Below, in pieces: positions 1 to 5,653 of a stretch of DNA of 25,039 nucleotides. The DNA is from Candidatus Hydrogenedens sp. (lineage in GTDB: Bacteria; Hydrogenedentota; Hydrogenedentia; Hydrogenedentales; Hydrogenedentaceae), in contig DAOSBX010000044.1 in assembly GCA_035361075.1 (NCBI GenBank), positions 1 through 25,039 of the forward strand, given 5' to 3'. Numbering within the stretch: the first letter of the stretch is position 1; each line of letters starts with the position of its first letter. The notes under the pieces are model-generated. The model saw nothing but the letters and a program-made list of their open reading frames with translations, was not told the DNA's origin and ran no database searches. A program made the position numbers and the translations under genes.

Positions 1-28
1 TCTTATATAAAAAACTCGGTATCATCTG

Positions 29-502
29 TTAATATCTGAAATGTATAAACGCCTTGTTGGCTTCTGCCATTCGGTGTGTATCTTCACGTTTCTTTATCGT
101 ATTACCTTGTTTGTTATAACAATCAATTAATTCACCTGCCAATCGCTCCTCCATGGTCTTTTCCCCACGATTCCGTGCATAACTACGAATCCAGCGAAGT
201 GCAATAGAGGTACGCGTATTCGGCTCTATTTCAACTGGAACTTGATAAGTAGCACCGCCTATACGCCGTGATTTCACATGTACTAACGGCTTTGCATTCT
301 CAATCCCTGTACTAAAAACTTCTAACGGGTCCTTATCCGGTAACTTCTTCTTAATAATATCTAATGCATTGTATACAATTCTCTCTGCTACACTTTTCTT
401 ACCATTTGACATTACAATATTGACAAACTTTGCAACTAATGTGCTGTTATACTTCGGGTCAGGTAAAACTTCACGTTTTTGAACTTCTCTTCTTCTTGGC
501 AT
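29..502 (-). CDS. rpsG: 30S ribosomal protein S7 (uS7)
   Basis: Primary 16S rRNA-binding protein that nucleates assembly of the small-subunit head and contacts the E-site tRNA region. The 157-residue product has the usual bacterial S7 length and pattern: MPRRR start, the GGATYQVPVEI segment near residues 82-92, ALRWI at 101-105, and a MAEANKAFIHFRY C-terminus. The ATG start follows an AAGGA ribosome site about six bases upstream. It lies 23 bases downstream of rpsL on the same strand, the standard str-operon order; fusA would be expected next, beyond the left edge. It probably shares the rpsL transcript. Nothing unusual is seen. Confidence 0.98.
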   Translation of the reverse strand: MPRRREVQKREVLPDPKYNSTLVAKFVNIVMSNGKKSVAERIVYNALDIIKKKLPDKDPLEVFSTGIENAKPLVHVKSRRIGGATYQVPVEIEPNTRTSIALRWIRSYARNRGEKTMEERLAGELIDCYNKQGNTIKKREDTHRMAEANKAFIHFRY

Positions 503-525
503 TGCTTATCCTTCAAAAATTAATT

Positions 526-951
526 TCATGATTGTTTTGGTTTTTTAACACCATATTTTGAACGGCTAACCCAACGGCCTGCATGAACTTTCTTGCCACC
601 ATCATCTTTAACACTTGCAGTTCCGCCCATGTCACCCATGGCATCTAAAACACCACGAATTAAATGATAACGAACACCCGGAAGGTCTTTTACACGACCA
701 CCACGAATCAACACCTGAGAGTGCTCTTGTAAATTATGACCTACACCCGGTATATATACAGTTACTTCATATCCATTCTTTAATCGAACACGTGCCACTT
801 TCCGCAAAGCGGAATTAGGTTTCTTTGGTGTCATCGTATATACACGTGTACACGTACCTGACGCCTGCGGGCATGCTTTCAATGCCGGCGCCTTTGTTCT
901 CTTTGCCCTTGGTTTACGGGCACCTTTCAATAATTGTCCTATCGTTGGCAA
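526..951 (-). CDS. rpsL: 30S ribosomal protein S12 (uS12), TTG start
   Basis: Small-subunit decoding-centre protein. The core is fully conserved: CTRVYTMTPKKPNSALRK around residues 34-51 and GHNLQEHS and GGRVKDLPGVRYH around 71-96. Lys43 and Lys88, the residues classically altered in streptomycin-resistant mutants, are both present, so the protein looks sensitive-type. The start is TTG: an AGGAGG site sits seven bases upstream, an in-frame TGA lies just before it, and the protein begins MPTIGQLL as expected for S12. At 141 residues it is longer than the usual 123-125. The extra roughly 16 residues lie between VLDAMG (about 101-106) and the terminal RSKYGVKKPK (about 130-139) and are Gly/Lys/Asp-rich. 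It has its own promoter and precedes rpsG. Confidence 0.97.
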   Translation of the reverse strand: MPTIGQLLKGARKPRAKRTKAPALKACPQASGTCTRVYTMTPKKPNSALRKVARVRLKNGYEVTVYIPGVGHNLQEHSQVLIRGGRVKDLPGVRYHLIRGVLDAMGDMGGTASVKDDGGKKVHAGRWVSRSKYGVKKPKQS

Positions 952-958
952 GGATTTT

Positions 959-964
959 CCTCCT
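959..964 (-). promoter_or_regulatory. Shine-Dalgarno site fixing the TTG start of rpsL
   Basis: AGGAGG on the minus strand, seven bases upstream of the TTG at 951-949. The same frame has a TGA stop just upstream and no ATG or GTG that would keep the conserved MPTIGQLL N-terminus. The site therefore decides the TTG start. Confidence 0.9.
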
Positions 965-1042
965 GTTCATTAGCAACAGAATTACACTATTGATTTTTTG
1001 ATTTTATTTGGGTAATGAAACTTTTTGCGTCGTGGGCAAAAT

Positions 1043-1072
1043 AGTATATCAAAAGTAAAATTATAATTTCAA
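1043..1072 (-). promoter_or_regulatory. Probable sigma-70 type promoter of rpsL-rpsG
   Basis: Minus-strand TTGAAA (1072-1067), 18-base spacer, TATACT (1048-1043). It lies just past the bTHX stop codon and predicts a leader of about 85 bases before the rpsL TTG. It suggests the str operon can be transcribed independently of bTHX. Called from consensus only. Confidence 0.65.
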
Positions 1073-1079
1073 CTCACAT

Positions 1080-1178
1080 TTATTTATCTGCTTTTTTACT
1101 TCCAGGCTTCGGCCTCGTCTTACCGTAGGTTCCGCGCCAAATCTTTCCACGCTTCGTTCGTCGGTCTCCTTTACCCAT
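1080..1178 (-). CDS. 30S ribosomal protein bTHX (Thx family), 32 residues
   Basis: Tiny, very basic small-subunit protein known from Thermus and several other phyla, where Thx sits in a cavity at the top of the 30S head and stabilises rRNA. The reading frame gives 32 residues starting MGKGDRRTKRGKIWRGTYGK, nearly identical to the Thermus Thx N-terminal core, followed by a short Lys/Pro tail (TRPKPGSKKADK). The ATG at 1178-1176 has an AAGGAA site about 13 bases upstream, and the stop is TAA. The gene is short enough to be missed by length-filtered gene calling. It lies directly upstream of rpsL on the same strand, with a consensus promoter of its own, and is co-oriented with the str operon. 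Identification rests on the almost complete match to the family core. Confidence 0.95.
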   Translation of the reverse strand: MGKGDRRTKRGKIWRGTYGKTRPKPGSKKADK

Positions 1179-1251
1179 AAATTTATATGTATTCCTTATA
1201 TCATGTTAGGTAAATTTATTCCTTAAAAATAAAAAATTAAAAGGAGGTACT

Positions 1252-1281
1252 ATTATATACAACATTCAACTCAAATGTCAA
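1252..1281 (-). promoter_or_regulatory. Consensus sigma-70 type promoter of bTHX
   Basis: Minus-strand TTGACA (1281-1276), 18-base spacer, TATAAT (1257-1252): both hexamers match the consensus exactly. The expected start point near 1245 gives an AT-rich leader of about 65 bases before the bTHX ATG. It is the strongest promoter readable in the window, and fits a highly expressed ribosomal gene. It sits between the end of the upstream GTPase gene and bTHX, separating the two transcription units. Confidence 0.8.
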
Positions 1282-1289
1282 ATATCATC

Positions 1290-2972
1290 TCAAAGATTCA
1301 AATTCTTTTTTAAATTCTGAATCTTATAAATCTGTTCTTTCACTTCGTTGATAAGCTTTTCATAGTCTACAAATGGATTCATAATATCTGGCAGATAATC
1401 TATAAACTGCTTCATGACTTTCTTTCGTATACTTCTTGCACTAACATAAACAACTTTATCATATATCCAAAAACTGACAAACACACTGACAAAAAAGACA
1501 ATACAAGAATGAATAATAAAATTTGTTCCTTGATACGAACCTAAGAAATAGCCCGGAATAATTTTCCAGAAAAAAAATGCCAGCACTATATACATAGGCA
1601 CATAAAACAATTCCACAAAAAAATAGTTTGACAAACACGTTGCCTTCTGTATGAGATAATAATCAACCTTTTCTCTTAAAAAATTAACCCCTCTATTAAA
1701 AAAATTTGATGTGAAATTTTCAGACATAGATAAAACTGCATCTTTGCGAATCTGTGCCTTATCAAGAGCAAAGGCAAGTTCATACTGAACATTCTCTAAT
1801 TCACGAGTACTTTTCTTTGAAATCTGCAATACAATTCTATTAACAATCTCATTAATTTTCTTATCAAAATAAGTAATCTCTTCTTTGTTAGACTGAACTA
1901 TTTCACCTATGATTTTCCATGGGCGAATCACTTTAGAAAAAGTACTTAAAACCCCTGCAAAACGATCCTTCATCTGGACAAGTAATAAAAAAATTCCATG
2001 CAATTCAGGTGCAATTTCATCTTTCAATAGATGATAAAATGTGCCCGACTCCTTTCCAAACTCTGTCCGAATAATTCGTTCATGTTGTACTACGAACTCT
2101 ACTTTTTTCGTATCAATAAATTCCTTCATTTTGTTAATTGCAGGCTCTGTTTCATGCAAGAAGTCATCTAATCTTGTTATCATTTTCTCTATCAAACCAT
2201 GAATATTTACCGTCTTTATCTGACGAATCTTTGCATCCGTAAGTTGTCGAGCAAGAAAATCTTCTAATTTCGAAAAATCAAATTCATTTGTTTCCGTATC
2301 CTCTGATTTTGTCCCTAATTTCCTATTCAACGCACGAAGGGCATTTACACGGAAATAATTTAGAGGCTCTATTCCATCCCGTTTTAATTTCTCCAGCCAG
2401 TCCTCCATGATAGATGGTGTTTCCGTAGTCATTTTTGTTTCCACCAGAACAAAACCCCGTTCTTTGTTCACTTCACGAATAATACTCCATGTTGCCTCTT
2501 CGAGATATTTATCTCCATTTCCACAAAGAAGGATAAGGTCGCATTTCTCTATCATCTTTTTTGTAAAATTTCGATGTTCTTTAATAACCGTATCTGTATC
2601 TGGGGTATCTATAAGAACAATATTATCAAGGGCAGAACGGGCATGTAATTCACACAATTCCTTAAATTCAGAATCTGGCTCCCAATCTGGAGGATGATAA
2701 ATAATAGGACGATTTGTGCAGGGTCTCATTTCTGAGGTCTTTGCAATTTTATCACCAGCAATAGCATTAATTAATGTCGACTTCCCTACCCCCGACCCAC
2801 CCACAATAGCAACAACTAACAACGCATCAATTTTGCTACTTCTTTCCTTTATTTCGTTAATTCCACCTCTTAACTTTTCCGCTATAGGTAAAAAGCCCTC
2901 CCAATTCCCTTTATAGTCCGCTATCTCTTCTAATTGATGTATAACCTTCTCTAAGTTTGCTTTTGGAAACAT
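1290..2972 (-). CDS. Dynamin-like membrane GTPase, second of a pair (degenerate G4)
   Basis: Predicted membrane-remodelling type P-loop GTPase of 560 residues; its substrate and process are unknown. Visible features: G1/Walker A GGSGVGKST at 58-66; G3-like DTPD at 122-125, where the canonical last Gly is Asp; and at the G4 position TKMT (179-182) instead of N/TKxD, so the guanine-specifying Asp is missing. A long helical region follows (about 240-440), then two hydrophobic segments at about 451-469 and 485-504 that would form a membrane hairpin, and a basic C-terminal helix. It is a paralogue of the upstream gene: both share the DTPDxDxxxKEH signature and a KY[ML][DE][DE]A motif. The start is an ATG with AGGAGG eight bases upstream, and that site overlaps the upstream stop codon, implying translational coupling. 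The pair may act as a heteromer, as in other tandem bacterial dynamin-like proteins; this is inference. Confidence 0.8.
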   Translation of the reverse strand: MFPKANLEKVIHQLEEIADYKGNWEGFLPIAEKLRGGINEIKERSSKIDALLVVAIVGGSGVGKSTLINAIAGDKIAKTSEMRPCTNRPIIYHPPDWEPDSEFKELCELHARSALDNIVLIDTPDTDTVIKEHRNFTKKMIEKCDLILLCGNGDKYLEEATWSIIREVNKERGFVLVETKMTTETPSIMEDWLEKLKRDGIEPLNYFRVNALRALNRKLGTKSEDTETNEFDFSKLEDFLARQLTDAKIRQIKTVNIHGLIEKMITRLDDFLHETEPAINKMKEFIDTKKVEFVVQHERIIRTEFGKESGTFYHLLKDEIAPELHGIFLLLVQMKDRFAGVLSTFSKVIRPWKIIGEIVQSNKEEITYFDKKINEIVNRIVLQISKKSTRELENVQYELAFALDKAQIRKDAVLSMSENFTSNFFNRGVNFLREKVDYYLIQKATCLSNYFFVELFYVPMYIVLAFFFWKIIPGYFLGSYQGTNFIIHSCIVFFVSVFVSFWIYDKVVYVSARSIRKKVMKQFIDYLPDIMNPFVDYEKLINEVKEQIYKIQNLKKNLNL

Positions 2973-2980
2973 ATGTCTCT

Positions 2981-2986
2981 CCTCCT
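2981..2986 (-). promoter_or_regulatory. Shine-Dalgarno site overlapping the upstream stop codon
   Basis: AGGAGG of the downstream GTPase gene shares bases with the TAG stop (2987-2985) of the upstream GTPase gene and lies eight bases from the downstream ATG. Ribosomes ending the first gene sit on the initiation site of the second, which suggests fixed-ratio production of the two paralogues. Confidence 0.8.
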
Positions 2987-4826
2987 ATAATTGTTGTTCG
3001 TCCATAATATCATTATTCTGTAGATTATCAATTGCTTCAATTCGGGCTTGCTCTATATTTTCTGCTTGCAAAGTAAACTCCCCATTAAAAATATTCTGAA
3101 CTTCGTTATCAAACTGCTCTGCAAAACTTATATATTTATATATATCTTGGAGCACATATTGTAAAACTTCTTCCTTCAATATCCATTGAAGTTCTTTCTG
3201 TTTTTCTATTATCCATTTCTCATAAAGTAAATGTATATCTTTTCGGAATCTTTTATATTCAACCGTTTCAATAAGTGCAGAACCTCCAATCATTCCTCCT
3301 CCCGCTATAGTTTCTGCCCAAGGCCCAACATAGGGCAACCCCCAAACTATAAATATCATACCTGCACCTAAAAGTATAAATGATAGAATCCTCTTACCAT
3401 AAAAACCTTTTAAATTAGGAGATTTTAAAAAATCATTCACAATCCTTTCTATTTCACTCTGTATCCACTCAGATTTTACAGAAAGAAGAGGCTCCATTTT
3501 TGTAATGATTTTCATTCTTATTACATCTCGATTATTATTCAATTCATGTAATCTTTTTTTGATATTCTCATCTATGTAATCTATTTCAGAGATAAAATCC
3601 GATTTTAATAACCAATCTAAAAGTTCATTAAAGCATTTTTCTATCATTTCATTGTGTTTTTGTTTAATATCTACCTCTGTCTCTTTTATATTGGCTTCCA
3701 ATTTTTTGATTTCGCTTCGATGTCCAGAAAAAATAGAGGTGGGGAATAAAGTGAAGTAAGTAATATAACCGATATGTTTTCTTAACTCGTATTTAATCTC
3801 TTCTACTAACCGTATCCAACGAAACGGGAGAAATTCCTTCCCTACAATCATGTCCCCAAGATAATCTTCACAAAATTTTACCTTTGAGCGGGATGTTCGT
3901 AAAAATTTTAAAAATTTACTTCTATACCATGTCCCAAATTCTTCCTTAAATTTACTTATTGTCTTTTCTAAGATTTTTGCTTTTGTCTCCTGCACAGGAA
4001 AAGAACAGATATAATCTCTTAATTCAGGCAATTCAGGGGTAATTTCTGCCAATGGTTTAATAGATTCGTTCACATAATTTGCATTATAGGGATATCGGGG
4101 AAAGTAGAAATGGGGAGAATTATCATCCATTCCTACTTTTTTCATAAACTCTCTTATTTGTTTATCTGCAATCTGAATAGCTTGGGGATTATCTATATCT
4201 ACCTTATTCATTACTGGAATCACTATTTTCCCTTCTTCGTAAGCACGACGGAAAAATTTAATTACCGCATCATCCATATACTTAGAATCATTTGTGACCG
4301 CAATAATAATATCCCCTGCGGATACAATTTTATCCGATATCTCCCAATGTTCCTTCGCAATGGAATCAATATCGGGAGTGTCTAAATACAGATAGGTATC
4401 AGGAAGGGACTTTTCTTCCTTTACTAATAGAATATAGTTGGGTAAAGATTTGTCAATTGCCTCTTCTTTACTCTTCATTTCTCTCGCTTCAAATTCAAGA
4501 AACATATTGTTATTCAGACATTGTTTTGCCTTCCGTTCAGAGGCAATAATAACAGGCCTTTTAGTTGCAGCTGCGTAAGGGTCTGTTGCAGTTAACTCCT
4601 GTCTCATCAAAACATTTAATATTGTGGACTTCCCTGTATTTGTTCCTCCTGCTACCGCAACAACAAGGCAACCTTCCCTTTCTAAATGAGGAACAAGTTT
4701 CCCTAAAAATAGTTTTTCCCATGCAAACAAATCTTCTTCATCAAGGATATTTAAATCCAATTTAGATACATTATCTTTAAACTTCATCCATATCTCTGCG
4801 AATCTATCTATCCAATTATTAACCAT
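2985..4826 (-). CDS. Dynamin-like membrane GTPase, first of a pair (intact G motifs)
   Basis: A 613-residue P-loop GTPase with a C-terminal membrane hairpin. G1 is AGGTNTGKST at 59-68; G3-like DTPD at 149-152 carries Asp where DxxG would have Gly; G4 NKVD at 207-210 is complete, so guanine-nucleotide binding is likely. The middle (about 280-470) is mostly charged, helical and coiled-coil-like. Two hydrophobic stretches at about 479-499 and 504-520, the second Gly-rich (AGGGMIGGSA), look like the membrane anchor. The ATG start has AAGGAGGT nine bases upstream. The partner gene begins 12 bases after its stop, and a PilZ gene ends 70 bases before its start on the same strand. This layout suggests a two-component membrane GTPase in which this member keeps full nucleotide specificity. 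The cellular role cannot be told from sequence. Confidence 0.82.
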   Translation of the reverse strand: MVNNWIDRFAEIWMKFKDNVSKLDLNILDEEDLFAWEKLFLGKLVPHLEREGCLVVAVAGGTNTGKSTILNVLMRQELTATDPYAAATKRPVIIASERKAKQCLNNNMFLEFEAREMKSKEEAIDKSLPNYILLVKEEKSLPDTYLYLDTPDIDSIAKEHWEISDKIVSAGDIIIAVTNDSKYMDDAVIKFFRRAYEEGKIVIPVMNKVDIDNPQAIQIADKQIREFMKKVGMDDNSPHFYFPRYPYNANYVNESIKPLAEITPELPELRDYICSFPVQETKAKILEKTISKFKEEFGTWYRSKFLKFLRTSRSKVKFCEDYLGDMIVGKEFLPFRWIRLVEEIKYELRKHIGYITYFTLFPTSIFSGHRSEIKKLEANIKETEVDIKQKHNEMIEKCFNELLDWLLKSDFISEIDYIDENIKKRLHELNNNRDVIRMKIITKMEPLLSVKSEWIQSEIERIVNDFLKSPNLKGFYGKRILSFILLGAGMIFIVWGLPYVGPWAETIAGGGMIGGSALIETVEYKRFRKDIHLLYEKWIIEKQKELQWILKEEVLQYVLQDIYKYISFAEQFDNEVQNIFNGEFTLQAENIEQARIEAIDNLQNNDIMDEQQL

Positions 4827-4896
4827 TATTTTTTACCTCCTTTTTAGTTTTCCAAAAACACTCCAAAGTGCCATTATTTAACATATCAAAAACAAA

Positions 4897-5547
4897 TCAT
4901 ACCTCTAATTTAGGACACGTTGTCCTTAACGTTTTGATAACAAACTCATTGATTTGTTTCTCGTCTTCAGGGTCCATACCCACAAATTTAAGGCTTACCT
5001 GATTCTCCTTTCCCGAAAACGATACATGGGTTACGGAACCAACCAGACAAAAGGTCTTCTCTTTTTCTATTGCGGAATATTTCAACGTAAAGAATACATC
5101 AACACTTTCCCCTATTTCCAAAGTTTCCTCAATAGTTATCAACATACCACCAGCACTAATATTCCGAATAATCGCCTTAATTTTTCGCGGATGAGCATGT
5201 GGCTTAACCTCCGCAGGAATATCAACAGATATTCTCCAAAACCGCCGAAGATATATGTTCAATGTATTTTTGGGAATTGCCAAAACAATTCCCTCATCCG
5301 CAGACTCAGGCACTTCAATAATCTCCGTTTGCAAAACCAAGCACCCCCGATTACTACACAACTCAAGTGCAACCTGCATCCCCGAAAAAAGTCCATCTGC
5401 TAAATTTGTTCTTGTTACACGAATATAATCACTCGTCACAGAAATAACCGTAACAGGACACAATTTCCCTTCAATACTTATTACACCAACTGTCCCTGTT
5501 TTCAAGGCTTCCCGTAAAACGTATTCTATTTCTTTTGTCCTATCCAT
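4897..5547 (-). CDS. PilZ-domain protein, YcgR-like two-domain layout
   Basis: Probable cytoplasmic cyclic-di-GMP receptor of 216 residues. The N-terminal half (about 15-95) is beta-rich and resembles the YcgR-N/PilZN type barrel found before PilZ domains. The PilZ domain follows (about 98-210), with the RxxxR ligand loop as RRFWR (Arg101 and Arg105 at the right spacing) and the second motif as NISAGG (Asn129, Ser131, Gly134). Both c-di-GMP contact motifs are present, so binding is expected. No transmembrane segment or flagellar gene is nearby. It is transcribed toward the GTPase pair with a 70-base gap, so co-transcription is possible but unproven. The ATG at 5547 is the first start codon giving the full N-terminal barrel; no strong ribosome site is seen before it. 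Confidence 0.85.
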   Translation of the reverse strand: MDRTKEIEYVLREALKTGTVGVISIEGKLCPVTVISVTSDYIRVTRTNLADGLFSGMQVALELCSNRGCLVLQTEIIEVPESADEGIVLAIPKNTLNIYLRRFWRISVDIPAEVKPHAHPRKIKAIIRNISAGGMLITIEETLEIGESVDVFFTLKYSAIEKEKTFCLVGSVTHVSFSGKENQVSLKFVGMDPEDEKQINEFVIKTLRTTCPKLEV

Positions 5548-5653
5548 CTTTTATTAACCTTTTATAAAATAGGTAATTAATTTATATGTAGAAACTAAAA
5601 TTCATTTTAATCTAAAATACACAATAATAACAAAACTAAGGAATATATTTATT

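Noticed and set aside
1240..1248. Anti-Shine-Dalgarno-like ACCTCCTTT at the 5' end of the bTHX transcript as a regulatory decoy
   Set aside because: The start point predicted from the -10 box (about 1245) falls inside the motif, so it would be only partly transcribed.
1240..1277. Perfect plus-strand Shine-Dalgarno AAAGGAGGT followed by an ATG
   Set aside because: The ATG is 27 bases away and opens only a 12-codon frame. On the minus strand the same bases are part of the bTHX initial transcribed region.
4846..4880. Hairpin CACT-TTGG-AGTG followed by T run between the PilZ and GTPase genes, as a terminator
   Set aside because: The stem is only four base pairs; too weak to call.
4954..5403. 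149-codon open frame on the plus strand
   Set aside because: Antisense to the PilZ gene, no ribosome site, no recognisable protein features; a shadow of the real gene.
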